Source: Lantana camara (taxonomy: Eukaryota > Streptophyta > Magnoliopsida > Lamiales > Verbenaceae). Taken from it: a stretch of DNA of 64,000 bases. Numbering within the stretch: the first letter of the stretch is position 1; every line of letters begins with the position of its first letter. Below the pieces are notes generated by a model. That model made no database searches. It saw nothing but the letters and a program-made list of their open reading frames with translations, and was not told the DNA's origin. The DNA lies in the NCBI GenBank assembly GCA_037501455.1, contig CM074858.1, positions 37,135,001 through 37,199,000 on the forward strand, in the 5' to 3' direction. The position numbers were made by a program, and so were the translations under genes. This document shows positions 21,891-34,792 of the stretch, one piece after another.

Positions 21891-24070
21891 CCTGTACATG
21901 TGCACTGTTTTGTTTTTCGTTACCTATTCAAACGAACTCCGATTGACCTGAAATTTTAACCACACAAACCTCTTGAAGTCTAGAACATTCTCTAATTAGA
22001 ATCACATTAAAATCATGTGTTGATTGTGTGATCTAATCAATCCTTTTTGGTGTCGCCACTCCACCGAAAATCTGCTTTCGTCCAAATTCAAGCTTACGCC
22101 ATTTTCACATCGCTTTGAGCCATGTTTTGAGCAATATATCATCGGAAATCCCTGTTTGTCTAGTTTTATATCCGATAAACAAAACTTAATTCCAACCACT
22201 AGAACTCGAGATATTTCCATTTTTCTACAGCTTACACATTTTCAAAAACTGTCAGCTTTCACCCAAACTTGTTCAAATCCGTGTTCTTGCTTTCCTTCCA
22301 CTTCATCGGCCTCCCTGTGTGGTTTGCATGAATTGTATCTTGATTAATTGATAATATATGATATATTTTGATATGCTACGAATGTAATGGTGTGAATTCA
22401 ATTTGTAAACATGAAATGACAACGTGAACATTTAAAATGCTACAATATGGTATTCCTAACAACTATTGCTTTTTTTATATGTTAATGGATTCCTTTCACC
22501 TTAAATTGATTCCTATGCATTATTAACATGTATTACGATGTGCCATGAGTTAAAAGAATGAACAAATGATAATGATTGGACTCGATTTATTCGTGTAATG
22601 AAAGATTGAATTGTTTACTTGTCTAAATGGCATTAATTGTGCACATGAACATCCGCATAGTACATTGTTACTACTTATGCATTTCATACATGTTAAAGCA
22701 TTTTTGTGCGTCATATGTGGTTCATTTGTAGTCTTGAGTCTCACGTATGCACCGTGTTATCTTTTGTACAGTTTTCTCCAGGGCGGAGATTTGTCGAGTT
22801 CATAGGCTATCCTCGAGTTTCCTTGTTTTCTTGGTTTTGTTCGGTAAGGTGTAACAGGTGGGTTTTTCTTGTATTAGTTAAATAATGATGCGATATACCC
22901 CAATGTGTAAGTTTTAAGACAAAGTATGTATATATTTATATCACGTCATTTCAAAGGAGTCAATGATTTGGCGGTAAAACCATTTTCTTATTTATTGAAT
23001 CCCTAACCTAATATTTTGGCAAGACATGATCGATTGCACTAAATGGGGCCCTGGACCGATGTGTATGTGGCTATCTGGGGAAGCAGGGACTGACGGTTAA
23101 CCCGTTCAAACATTCCAAAGCAGGACGACGATACCAGCCCTCGCTAGGAGGTTAGCGAGGAATGGGAACCGGGCCTTTGGGGAGTCATGAACCCCACTGG
23201 CGATAATGATTGGGTGGACGAGTCTTTGGCCGAGTCCGTCCACTAACAGGAGGAAAAATGAGTAAATGATTATGAACGATTATGCATGATAATGAATGAA
23301 TGAATGATTATGAATGAATGAATGTTGTGTGATCGCTAATGTAATGAATGAATAAGTAATGCACACACGAGGAGAAGGTTGGAGAATTCGCCATCTCGTC
23401 GGGCTCACGTAACGACCTCTTGAATGTAATGAATAAAGGAATTGATGGTTATAATCCCGCGTGTTGTTTTTTTTTTATTTTCACCCACTTGGGAAATGTT
23501 TCAAACCTCGCACGGTATTATAGCTTACATATGTGTGCGTTTAAATTTCGTATTATTATTGTATTAAGCCTTGTTTTATACCCACCGGTCTCTTATAGCC
23601 TGAACCCAGTTGTTTTCAGTTTCTTACAGGTTTGGAGGGCTAGGTTGGAAGTCGAGTTTGTCAAGTCTGTTATTTAAGTTTGAGTCTTCACATGCATATT
23701 GTAATTTGAATCAGTTTATATGTAGAAATGTATGAATGTTATCTATTATGATTTTGAATTCGAGACAGGCTTCTAGGGATAGATTAAACCCGTGATTTAT
23801 GATTTATGTTTGAATTTTCGGGACTAGGTATCTATGCTAGTGGAACCCGTTACTTACTACTTATACTGTGATTGTCCTTATGTCTGCTTCCGCACCTGCA
23901 TTTGTGTTGGTGGATTCGCTTATTTGGTTTCGAGGCTTTTAGCTCGCGCCTAGCATAGCAAGTGAGTGAGTCCCCGTTCACTTTGACTTGGTACTTGTAT
24001 GGACTTCCCATTTCATATGCGGGTCGAGTCTCGGTGTGGGGGACGTGACGTCTCGCGCTCGGGCTCTACA

Positions 24071-26146
24071 GTGCATGAGAGGGGCTATGTTTGATGTGGG
24101 CCTATAGATTCATGGGTTCCATGAATCTCGCTATGGTTGTATGTTGGCATTTTTCGAATCATGTTTGGGGGCATGTGAGATGCTAACATAGAATCTATCG
24201 CTCGTCTAAAAGAACGAGTGAATCGCCCATGAATTCTATTGTAGCAAATTCCACTTAAATCCTTGCGCTAGGTAGTGAGATATAAATTAGAAAATGGGTT
24301 TCCTAGAGTGTTAGATCAAATGGAATTGCTATTAGAATTAATTCATAGCATTAGGACTAGTGGGGTTCTATCATTCCCATGCCCTAGGTCCTAGTCGGGG
24401 ATTAGGCGATAGAAGGATCTTATCTCACGGTATCCATGAGACTGAAAGGTTCACAGCATAAACTTCACCTGTTGGATGGGTGGTCATGAGCTTGTCACTA
24501 GACATCGATCATGGTCTGTAGGTACTGGTTAATTAAAAGGAGTTTTAATCAATGTTTTAAAAACCGGACCGGACCGGACGGTCGGACCGCCCGGACCGTC
24601 GACCGGCCGGAAGGACGAACCGGTCATCACCCCAAAACCGTTTCCACTAAAAAACCGCTCTATTTTGTGAAAACCGTTTCGAACCGCGGTTGGACCCTTC
24701 GGACCGTAAAACCGTTCCCGGGTCAAGTGAACCGTTCGATTTTCTAAAAAACAATAAATTGATAAAATTAAACCCCAATTTCTTTAATTTTCTATATTTT
24801 TCTCCACTATTTCTATATGTTTTATGCAACCACTTCTTCAAAACTAATGTATTATGTATTTTTATTTAATTTGAGATGATTATTTTCTTGTCTCGGACTT
24901 TTGAACTTTAAATGTTCATGTTACGAATCATGAATTATGAATTTGTGTTTTATTTTAGTTCATAATCTTTGGTTTTTAATTCATTGTTTATAATATTCTT
25001 ATATTTGCATATTATATTTGTATATAAATTGAGAAAATATACAAGTAAATTTTAAAATATGTTTTATTATTTATTATTTATAAATATTTAATATTTAATA
25101 TTATTTATGACATAATTATGACGTCACCCGTTCGACCACGGTTGATCCAATGGTTGAACCAGTGACCCTTGACCCAGTTGATTTTCCGGTTCGCTTAACG
25201 TTCCGGTTTTTAAAACATTGGTTTTAATTAAACAGCGATTAATTGAAAGGGTTCAATTAAATCAATAAGATAAATGATTATCTAAAATACCACATTAAGA
25301 ATGTGGGCCTACTGTTATTCATTGGTTAACCTAAGGGGCCACACAATGACTCGAATTGAACAACGTGATTATCTAAAGATCAATAGAGATTGGTTGATAA
25401 ATTAAAAGTAATTTATAATATGAGAGTAATTAATTAATAATGGTATTAACTAATTTATGCTTAATTGTTAAGCTATTGACAATAGATGTTAAAGAGTTAA
25501 CATTAATTTGAATAAGTGTATTTAAATTAATTGGACTTGAAATTTAATTAAGAGTAATTAAATTTTAAGTCCACCAATTTAATTAGACATTGGACTTGTG
25601 ATTTAATTAATATAATTAAATTAAATCCACTAATTAAAATGAATATTGGGTTTTTAATTTAATTAGTAGTAATTAAATTAAAGGCAATGACTAGCCCATA
25701 GGGTTTTTGATCTAGGGTTGAGTATTTAGGCAAAACTTGGGAGGAGAAATTAGACATCGTTGTTTTCTTCTCTTCTGCTTTCTCTCCAAGACTTGTTTTT
25801 ATTTTTTTTCTCTCTTCTCTCACATCTCAATATTGTATTGAGCATACTATTGGATAATCAATATCCAATTAGTGTTCTAGGGTGCTAATTGAAAAGTTGT
25901 TCAATTACGAGTTGTGGACTAACTCAGAGGAATTCCGCATGGAGTTCTTGGAAGAAGAACGAATAGTTTTTGAAAACCTTCTGATCATCGTCATCAACTG
26001 GAAGCGAAAGAGGTATTTGGATCTTCTTTTGTTTAAATCACAAATCTTGAATCAAAGGCTGATCTTAATTGGAATTCTGATAGAATTGTTTTTATAATCC
26101 CTAAAAATTTTAAATTCCGCTGCGTTAGGGATGACGAATTCCAACA
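24071..26146 (+). repeat. Copia-type LTR, partial at its left end, carrying a hAT-type insertion
   Basis: It ends GAATTCCAACA at 26146, directly followed by a Met-type primer-binding site, so it is a 5' LTR. The inside has alternating TTTAATT/AATTAAA stretches and GGGCCACACAATGACTCG, a layout I associate with long plant Ty1/copia LTRs. The left boundary is set only by the end of LTR D, so the true start may have been lost. The miniature element at 24550-25220 interrupts it. Confidence 0.6.
24550..25220. mobile_element. hAT-type miniature inverted-repeat element, 671 bp
   Basis: Perfect 18-bp terminal inverted repeats CAATGTTTTAAAAACCGG (24550-24567, with its complement at 25203-25220). These are flanked by a perfect 8-bp target duplication GTTTTAAT (24542-24549 and 25221-25228), as made by hAT transposases. 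Just inside, one end has repeated CCGGA/GGTCGG runs. There is no transposase frame, so it is non-autonomous. Confidence 0.92.
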
Positions 26147-26147
26147 G

Positions 26148-26160
26148 TCGTATCAGAGCC
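26148..26160 (+). other. Primer-binding site of the copia-type element (one base changed)
   Basis: TCGTATCAGAGCC differs from the initiator tRNA-Met complement TGGTATCAGAGCC at one base, right after the LTR. Confidence 0.75.
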
Positions 26161-26950
26161 ATACTTTGATTTATTGATGATTTTTAATTCCTTGTATTAA
26201 TTTGATTAATATATTGGTGTGTATCATGTTTGTTTTAATTTGATATTCGATTGGACGAAAGTTTTAAAATTTGAAGAAAAGTTCTTATTTTAAAACTTAT
26301 ATCAAAATTATGAGATTTTTATGAAAATATTCATAAATCTGTTTTTCGAGATTCATAAAATTATAATTTATGTATATTTTCTTTTAAAATTAGATTTTAA
26401 AATAAATCTGTACAATGCATCGATGCACCGTACAGCGTGAAGTGTGTGTCTGATTGCTGCTTTAGGGCAGTGGATTGGGCTTACTTGCGGCCTAAGTAGT
26501 AGGCCTGACCGGGATCCTACGGGCTTATGACTGAGCCGAGTCCACCCGTGGAGTTGGGCCCCCAGCCAGACAACCCGCTTTGGGCCTTTATAGCCCAAGC
26601 TCATTTATTTCTGCAAAAATGAAGGTTATGGGATATGAACCCAAGACCTCCATTCTAGAATGAGAGCAACCAAACCACTTTGCCTCAAATCAATTGTTGG
26701 TTTATTTTCATTAAAGTTTAATTTTACTTTACTGGCCACAGTTTTAAAAATTGTTTTAAGACTAAAATTTTATAATTAATTTTATAAAATCGTTTTATTT
26801 GAAAATTAATTATTTTTTCCGAAATTCGAATTGTTAAAATGGAAGCATGCTTTATTAGTAAGAGATCTAATGGGAATTAAAGTGGATTAGAGAATTCAAT
26901 TTTATTAAATTTGAAGGATTAATTCAATTTAATTTAATTCAATTCAATTT
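26161..26950 (+). mobile_element. Leader fragment of the copia-type element
   Basis: A non-coding 5' region that breaks off at about 26950, where a gypsy LTR fragment begins. It has no gag. It contains a tRNA-like A/B-box pair on the minus strand (26631-26685), which could be a SINE remnant. Confidence 0.5.
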
Positions 26951-27933
26951 CACGCCTGAACTATGACACGGTCGTGTCGATCTTTTGCCTTGAGGGGTGA
27001 CACACCCGTGTCTCCCCCGCCTGCACATTTGTACCGTTTTGTTCTTCGTTACCTACCCAAATGAACTCTGATTGACCTAAAATTTTAACCACAAAAACCT
27101 TTTGAAGTCTAGAACATTATCCAATTGGAATCACCTCAATATCCTTTCTAGTTTGTGAGATATAATCAATCCATTATGGTGTCACCACTTCACAGAAATT
27201 TTGCATTCATCCAACTTCGGGCCTACGCCTTTTTCACCTCGCTTTGAACCACGATTCAAGCCATATATCATTTTAAATCCCTATTTGTCTAGTTTCATAC
27301 TCAACAAAGAAAAACCCAATTCCAAATTCTATAACTCTAGATATTTCCTATTTCGTACAGCCTGTGCATTTTGGAAAACTCCTAAGTTTTGGTCAACTTT
27401 GCCAAAACCCGTTCGATCGCGTCCCTTTCACTCCCTCGACCTCTTATGTGACTTACATGCATTTTATACATGCTTAGTTGATCATTATCTTGTTAATTGC
27501 ACTCCTTATGTTTATAATTAATTAATGGTTAAGTGGTTGTTATGGTATGAATTTATAAGATTGCGTATTACGTGATAGTATTAATTGTGCACAAGAACTT
27601 GATCATAACACTTCATGACATTTTATGGTTTATTATATATAGCATCATTTCATAACATGTCACACCACTTTATGAACATTGTCGTGCATCCTACATGGTA
27701 TCGTATTGAGTCCTTTCTCACGAGTACACAATATTTCTTTCTCTTGTACAGTTCATCTCCAGGGCGGAGATATCGTGATCAATAGGCACCCGACCTAGCT
27801 TGTATCCTTGTATCCTCATCTTCCAGGTGAGGGTGTTTTCGTTCTAGTTACGTATCAAACCCTACATCCTTTATGTGATAAGTTTTAGCCAAAAGACATA
27901 ATGTATATATATATATTGTTTTCAATGTGGATT
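26951..27933 (+). repeat. Middle fragment of a D-like LTR (LTR L)
   Basis: It follows LTR D from its palindrome cluster onwards: units GACACGGTCGTGTC (26965) and GACACACCCGTGTCTC, then CAAATGAACTCTGATTGACC, the conserved module, and CCAGGGCGGAGATATCG at about 27760. It is cut on the left by the copia fragment and on the right by LTR I. Confidence 0.8.
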
Positions 27934-30442
27934 TGTAGCGCCCAAGCATGAGGCACCACATCCCCCCGCACCGAGACCCAACACGCATATGAAATGGGTA
28001 ATCCATACACGTGCCAAATCACGATGAATGGGGACACAACACACACGCTATGCTAGGCGGGACTAACCCTTAAACGAACAATAACATAATGCAATAAAAT
28101 AGAGTAAAGCAAAAAGCGGAAGCCAAACGAGATTAACATCCATATGACATGAGCTTTTAAGCTCTAAGTTAAATACAAATATCCAAGTACTCAAAATTGC
28201 CATCACGGCTCAATTAACATGTATGCCCAACATATCCATATTCATAATCATAGTACAAAACATGAGTATGAGTGTAACTAAACAAAAGAGGTGTTAGACT
28301 CGATTGCAAGACACCTAAAGACTTGATTCCCGCGTAGCACTCCTCCTAACCTGCACAAAACAACTGAAAGCAAGCAGGTTAAGTCCAAAAGGGACTGATG
28401 GGTATAAAAACGCAGCATAATGTATAAGTATTGCAGAATTGAAACACATTCATGCAAGTTATAATCCCGTAAGAAGTTTTAGAAATTTTCCCAAGTGGGT
28501 AAAATAAGAAAATCGTCAAATGGGATTATAGCAATCATATTCAATCAATAGGTTATTCGTGAGCCCAGCGAGAGGGCTAAGTCTCCAACCTCCACCTTGT
28601 GTAATCATTAAAGTGTTCATTAGGTTTTCATACATACAATCTTTCGTGCATAATCAATCGATCAATCATAATCAATCGATCAATCATAATCATTTGATCA
28701 TTCATAATCATTCAAGTAAACACCTTTTTCCTCTGGGCGGTGGACAGGCTTGCAAGACCCGGCCACGTCAATCATTATGGCTAGTGGGGTACATGAATCC
28801 TCAAAATCCCGGTTCCCATTCCTCGCTAAACCTCCTAGCGAGGGCCGGTATCTCCGTAGTTTTGGTGGAACTAATATACGGGTTCACCGTCAGCCCATGC
28901 TTCCCCGGTTAGCCACGTATACTAAGTCCCAGGCCCCCATTCGGTGCAATCAATCATGTCTCACCAAAACAATAGGTAGGATATTCAATAGAAAAGGCTT
29001 TAACATTCAAAATCATTGACTCTTCAAAAGACTCGATATATAGTTATAATAATTTGGCTTAAAATATTACACATTGGGAATATATTAGGTCATATAACTA
29101 ATAGAAGAGAAGCCCACCTTGAAAGCAAAAGAAACGGTGCAAGAGCCTCACTGATCGGCCTCGTCTCCGTTCAAACCAAAATCTGTGCAAAAAGATGTGA
29201 ATTGAGACTCAAGATGACCAAATACGATGCACGGCGATGCATTGATTGTGATATGAAATGTAAAATTAACATGTTAGGGAGACATAAACGTTCAAAGTCA
29301 TTCATGATCAAATCATTCCAATTCAATTCAGTGCATAGCCAATATATAGCAATCATAATGCATAAATCATCTAGTTCACGTTATATATAAATCATGAGCG
29401 AAGCAGGAAAACATATAGAGAAGCAACGAAAGAACAACCCAAAGCTACCAACTATAGTAACATGGACCCTGTTCAAATTTCAAAGGGCTTGGACACGGCC
29501 GTGTCCGATTTTTGGAAAATAGAAATCCCAATTCGAACGATTGACACGGCCGTGTCAGGTTTTCAAAGAGTTTGGACACGACCGTGTCCAATTTTTAAAA
29601 AATATTCTTCAAGTGTCGAACAATCAACACGTCCATGTCTAATTTCAGTACAATCATGACACGGTCGTGTCGCGTCTTCATGCTCGAAATGAAAAATAGA
29701 GCAGAAGCTCTGTTTCACGGGAAAAGCTTTAAGAAAACAGGGGCAGTAGCATGGTAACTCTTAGGAAACAAATCCAAGCACAAAATAACCATAAAAGCAA
29801 GGTAATATCATCACATAATCATCCCCAACACAGCGTGCAAGAAAAAGAATTAAAAAAGGGGATCAATTATGCATCTTCTCCAATAGGAAATTCAAACTTC
29901 ATTCATGGTATAGCATTCAATACTCAACAACCTCCAAAACTAATCTCATAAATACAATAAGGATACTAAATTGATTAATATACATTCTTCAAACCAACCA
30001 AAAACTCCAAGGTATGAAAGAGATCAAGAATTCTTCAAAAATCTAACTATTCAAGCAATTTTCCCAAACATGGTAAAAAATCCATGAAAATATGCATACC
30101 ATAGCTTCAAATGAACACAAGGAAGTTCTAAACACAAATACATGCTTACCTCTTGGATTGGTTGAGATTTGAATAAGTTATGAGCTCAAATAGGTTGTGG
30201 GGTGAATAGTGACGAGATGGAGGGTTTCTTCCTTGCTTTGGCTGAACTTTCTTCTCTCCTTGGAGTATGGAACGAGATGGCTGAGGCATAGGGTGGTAGT
30301 GGGTCTAACTAGGGTCATTTTGGCTCGAACCATGATTAATTTGGTTAAGTGTGGAGAGAGTTATGGCTTAAATGGCTCAATGTAGCAAATCTGCGAATAA
30401 GGCTTGTTTCGGTTGAATTTGGAGGTTCAAACGGGCTTAGAA
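27934..30442 (-). repeat. LTR I (Tekay-like), 5' end cut by element A
   Basis: On the minus strand it ends TTGGGCGCTACA at 27934, its true terminus. Going upstream it has the common 3' block, an acceptor region, the palindrome cluster, and a donor-like AAGAG|GTAAGC near 30150. Element A starts at 30443 and removes its first few hundred bases from view. It is either a solo LTR or the 3' LTR of a longer element. Confidence 0.8.
29490..29672. repeat. Palindrome cluster in LTR I (GGACACGGCCGTGTCC type)
   Basis: Perfect 16-bp palindromes occur at 29491-29506 (GGACACGGCCGTGTCC) and 29542-29557 (TGACACGGCCGTGTCA). TTGGACACGACCGTGTCCAA is at 29572-29591, and two weaker units reach 29672. Confidence 0.85.
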
Positions 30443-30655
30443 TGTAACGCCCCGTGTTTTCCATGTTGGTATGCTCGCCACACGTGTGAGTTTGAGTGAT
30501 AGAATTGTTGGCATGCTTTAGGAATTATGTATCTAATTGGATTTATGTGAATTAATTGTCTATTTGATTATATGATCATATAATTTAATTCCACTTCATT
30601 TCATTTCATTTCCATTTTCTAACATATACATATTTCATACGTTTCATTTCATAAC

Positions 30656-30658
<3 letters not shown>

Positions 30659-30690
<32 letters not shown>
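30659..30690. repeat. AT dinucleotide microsatellite
   Basis: About 15 AT units in LTR A, in a generally TATA-rich 300 bp. Confidence 0.9.
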
Positions 30691-31062
30691 TTAAACTAAT
30701 TTTACAAGATTCATGTTTCATTAACTTCATACATTTGTCATGAAACATGCAATTACATATGTATATATCTATATAATTCTATCTACACAAATATTCTCAC
30801 ACATACATTATATATGTATATATCAATAGAGCACTATGGAATTATATACATATTATATATATAATATCTAACTTTATGAAATTATACATATATACACTAT
30901 ATCTATAATTATATTACATTACATACATAATACATTGTATCTTATGCAAGACACACACACAACACCTACTAAATCTCTAACACACACTACACTCTCATTC
31001 ATCATCTTCATCACATCTTTGATCTCCAAGCAAGAAGAGAAGGGAAGGACCATTGATCAAGA

Positions 31063-31112
31063 AGCATCATCATCATCATCTCCATCATCTCATCATCTTC
31101 ATCACTTTTTCC
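31063..31112. repeat. CAT/ATC trinucleotide-rich tract
   Basis: CATCATCATCATCATC and related runs lie in the presumed 5' leader exon of LTR A. Confidence 0.8.
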
Positions 31113-31124
31113 CTTTCATTTCAA

Positions 31125-32915
31125 GGTTGGTTTTGATTTTATATGAGTTTGTGATTGATGAATAGTTAGGGCTTTATGATTTGAATGTGTTTTCTTGTTT
31201 CCTAGCATGAATATGTGATCATATATGTGAGTACCTTTGAATTTATTGCATGAATACTTTGATCTCTTGGCTATTTGATCTCATGGCAATTATGGAGGGA
31301 TTATATGATTGATTGGATGGATATAATTGCCCAAACATGTGTTTTTTGAGTTGTTGATGAAGTAGATGGTGTGTTTTAATGTTGGTTTGTGATTCATGTC
31401 ACTTTGGGATGATTTTATGGTTGTTTTTGGAGTGTTTCCCGAGTTCCCCTGTTTTTCCCTTCGTTTTGCTATTGGAGAAGGATCCACGGCCGTGGATTTA
31501 CGTCAAAAAACTTGGGATTTTCGGTAGAAGAATCCACGGGCGTGGATTTTTGTACTTGGAAAAATCGACTGTTGTAGATCCTTCCCTGTTTTCTTCCTGA
31601 GTTTGCTTTCTTCTGTTTACCCCTCAAACGAACTCCGGTTGACATGAATTTTAAACCGTTAGAAATATCTTGATGTCTACAACACTCTCCAATTGGTATC
31701 ACCTCAATATCCCTTCTATTTTTTGAGTTATAACTATTTTAATTTGGTGTCGCCACTTTATCAAAAATCTGAATTCTTCCAACTTCGGACCTATGCCATT
31801 TCCTCCTCGCTTTGCATCACGATTCAAGCCATATATCATTTTAAAGGTCTATCTGTCTACTTTCATATTCAACAACAAAACTCCATTTAAACTTCTATAA
31901 CTCAAGATATTCTCAATTTTTCCGCAACCTGCGCGTTTCTAAAATTGTGAGCTTTTGCCAAATTTCGCTAAAACACATCTTCTTACATTTCTTTCACTCC
32001 CTTGGATCCCTTATGTGATTTATATGAAGTATTAATCGTGCATGAACATTCTCATGAATTATAATTATCATCATTCCATATCATAAGCATGTAGTTTGTC
32101 GATTACTTCGTTAATTTATCTAGAGTCTTATGCACACTCGTGTTTCTTGCATAGAGTTCGATCCGGTTGAGGAGCAGGGTCAGTAAGCTTCTCATTTCTT
32201 CTTCCTTTTGTCAAGATAAGGTTTTATTTCAGTTAATTAGAACCCTATTATCTTGTGTGATCTTTTCAAGCCAAAATATATTAAATATATGTATACTTTA
32301 GAAATGGTTTATGCATGAAATGTTTTCAAGAAAATGTTTTGGCGAGAATCATGCATATGTTATTTGGCCCGGGGAAACATGATCTTGGACACCGGTAAGA
32401 CATTGGGCCATCGAGCAAACCCTTGACACGTAGTACCCTTTGCGATTATCCTCGCGCGACCAGGGAGGCAGGAAGGCTGGATATTCTTGAGTCGATGGTT
32501 AACCCATCGAAGGAGCGGGTAGGAGTCATGATCCCCCGTCTCGATATGTCTCATGAGGTGGCTAGGGCCTTACAAACCCTTCCACCACCCCGGAGGAAAA
32601 AGATGGAAAATTATGTCTTCTTAAGATTATGATTATGATTATGATTATGAATGCATGAACACTTAATTATGTTTTTCAACACATACTATAGGAGTAAGGT
32701 TGGAGAATTGCCCACTCGTCGGGCCACGTTAAGCTATGTTTTGTCAAACACTAATATGATATCCGTAATTCCGAGCAATGCCTCTTGTAAACTAACCACT
32801 TGGGATTTTTGAACACTTTACTCGGGATTATGGATTGCATACGCATGTGATATATGTATATGCCCCTCACTCAGTTTTTGGACTGACACCCCCACGTTGT
32901 TTTTAGTCTTTTGCA
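31125..32915 (+). other. Predicted intron inside LTR A
   Basis: A weak donor TTTCAAG|GTTGGT and a good acceptor GTCTTTTGCAG|GTCAAGCTAGG are in the same places as in LTRs F, D, K and C. Confidence 0.35.
31482..31575. repeat. Palindrome cluster in LTR A (ATCCACGGCCGTGGAT type)
   Basis: A perfect 16-bp unit ATCCACGGCCGTGGAT (31482-31497), then AATCCACGGGCGTGGATT (31531-31548), then a decayed unit up to 31575. Confidence 0.8.
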
Positions 32916-33302
32916 GGTCAAGCTAGGTAGGGAGTGAATTAGTGTCATAGTCTTTCCTTGTGGAGTCCTAGCTTGTACTACTTCTTAGCATTTCATACTC
33001 ATGTTTTAATTATGTATTATTATATTTTGGAGAATTATTGTACATATGTAGTGGCTGGGATGGCCTATGATTGTATTACATGATTATGGCTAACCTATTA
33101 TGTATATATGCTTCTTCTTTACGTATTGCATCGTTGGTTTTGATTGGTTTAAGGGTTAGCCCCGTTTAGCTAGGTCGAGTTTTTTATTTGTCACCCGTTC
33201 ACCACGTGTTTGATTTGTGCATGGAAATTCATTTCATGCATAGATTGGACTAGAGGTGCGGGGGATGTGACGCCTTCCGATACGGGTGTTAAACTCCTTC
33301 GG

Positions 33303-33315
33303 TGGTATCAAAGCC
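33303..33315 (+). other. Primer-binding site of element A
   Basis: TGGTATCAAAGCC has one mismatch to the initiator tRNA-Met complement. Confidence 0.8.
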
Positions 33316-33500
33316 TTGGTTGCAAAACCGGGCTCTTGAGTCGTGTCTTGTCAGTTTAAGTCGTACGGCTTAGGAATTATGTGTCAACTTGAAGGTCCTG
33401 CAATGATATTTGGGCATTCTTGATTGGTTATTTGGTGCATATTAATTGCATATCATGGATATTGCTTAATCAACACACATCGTTCAATGTTTAATTGTAG

Positions 33501-34792
33501 ATGGCTCGTGGTAGACCCTCTCGTTAGGATAGGAGATCTCCCTCACCTCCTAGACATCATCAATCTCAATAGCTGCCACAAATGAATATGGAAGGTTTCA
33601 CGGAGGCCGTATATGACTACGTCGAGCAAAGGAGGGCTCAAGCTCCACCTCGGCCACAACCGGTTTAACCTCCACCACCTCCACCACCGGTTAGAGACTC
33701 CCATGGCACTTTTCTTAGTTATAATCCCCCGAGGTTTGCGGGCACAATGGATGATGCCATAGAGGAGGATTGGATATCCTGATTGGAGAGGATTTACAAT
33801 ATTCGCCCCTTTACCTCACTTGAAAGGGCTCAATTTGCTATCTTCCAACTAGACGGGGAAGCTTATGATTGGTGGGAGAGAACCCGTGAGAAGCTTAAAG
33901 TGGCCGAAGAAGGATTGTGATGTTTTCAAGAGGGAATTCCGGTAGGCTTTCATTCCCGAGGTGGTTCGTGAAAGAAAGGAACAAGAGTTTATGGATCTCA
34001 AACAATGGGGCCGGTCGGTAGCCTAATAATTGGCGGAGTTCAATCGTATTGGAAAGTATGCTCCCCAAGTCACCCATGACGAGAAGAAGAAATCAAGAAA
34101 GTTTATAGCCGGATTAAGAGAGAGTTTAAGGCATGGACAAGCCGAGCACCACTTTGAGTCTTTCGCCCATACGATCCAACGTGCTTTTGTTCAAGAGGAG
34201 GAATACAATAAGAAGGATCTCGTACCTTGATCTTTTCATTCAGGCCAAGGTTCGGGGTCAGGTTCCAAGAGGCCTGCCTATTCGGTTGCACCACCTGCTA
34301 GAGCTCCATTTGGGAAAGGTCCGGGAAAGAAACCCCGAGTGGCGGGGCGGGCACTACCACCTCCACAAGCTCCTTTACCATCGCATCAAACAAAACCTTG
34401 TTCTCATTGCGGAGGCCCTTCACATACTTGGGAGACTTGTCATCGCCGACTCGGAGCTTGCTTGATTTGTGGTTCGATAGATCATCAGTTGGTCGGATGT
34501 GACCAGTTTAGACCGGGTCCGAGGGGAGGACAGAGGGCGATGGTTCGGGCTAGAGCATACGCCATTGATGGCGAGGAGCAGGACACCGAGATTGATCCAG
34601 CTGCCTTTGCTGAAGGTACAATACATATTCATGGCATGAGCATACATGCATTGTTTGACCCTGGAGCCACACATTCCTTTCTTTCTCGTGGCTTAGCTGC
34701 TTCTTTGTGTTTACCGGTTGCTTGTTCCTCTGATTGCTATGTGATTAGTTCCTCGTTGGGGAGGGGGGGAGGGGAGCCTTATTTCTAATCGG
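33501..34792 (+). pseudogene. gag: Element A gag and protease start, heavily decayed
   Basis: It begins MARGRPSR and then has stops at 33525 and 33570, followed by several more. The capsid core is still legible (YNPPRFAGTMDDA, FQLDGEAYDWWERTREKL, FIAGLRESLRHGQAEHH) across at least two frames. Two CCHC zinc knuckles remain (CSHCGGPSHTWETC and CLICGSIDHQLVGC, about 34395-34500). The protease half-site LFDPGATHSF is at about 34650. A frame change near 34790 leads into the pol frame. It is a Tekay-like chromovirus Gag, non-functional. Confidence 0.85.

Larger units (their letters stand above)
21006..23629 (+). other. Predicted intron inside LTR D
   Basis: The donor is TTTTAAG|GTAAGT and the acceptor is TTTCTTACAG|G, followed by GGGCTAGGTTGG. 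The layout is the same as in LTR F. Confidence 0.45.
20230..24070 (+). repeat. 3' LTR of element D (3.84 kb, Tekay-like)
   Basis: It starts TGTGACGCCCCGCGTCTCG after a purine tract and ends GGGCTCTACA. In order it has a TATA-like TATAAGAA (20810), donor AAG|GTAAGT (21006), a triplicated 186-bp unit, a palindrome cluster, a conserved module (about 21920-22260), the CCAGGGCGGAGAT block (22780), an acceptor TTCTTACAG (23629) and the common 3' terminus. The bases after 24070 (GTGCA) should be its target duplication; the left partner is not visible. Confidence 0.85.
30443..33293 (+). repeat. 5' LTR of element A (2.85 kb)
   Basis: It starts TGTAACGCCCCGTG and ends CGGGTGTTAAA, one change from the usual TTACA, just before a Met-type primer-binding site. 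It contains an AT microsatellite, a donor-like site at 31125, a palindrome cluster (31482-31575), the conserved module (about 31620-31930), the acceptor TTTTGCAG at 32915 and the common 3' block. It was inserted in LTR I; TAGAA (30438-30442) is the left copy of its expected target duplication. Confidence 0.85.

Noticed and set aside
22024..22347. 107-codon frame with a relative at 27201-27521, possibly a conserved protein
   Set aside because: The similarity extends over stops and frame changes in LTR A, so DNA and not protein appears conserved.
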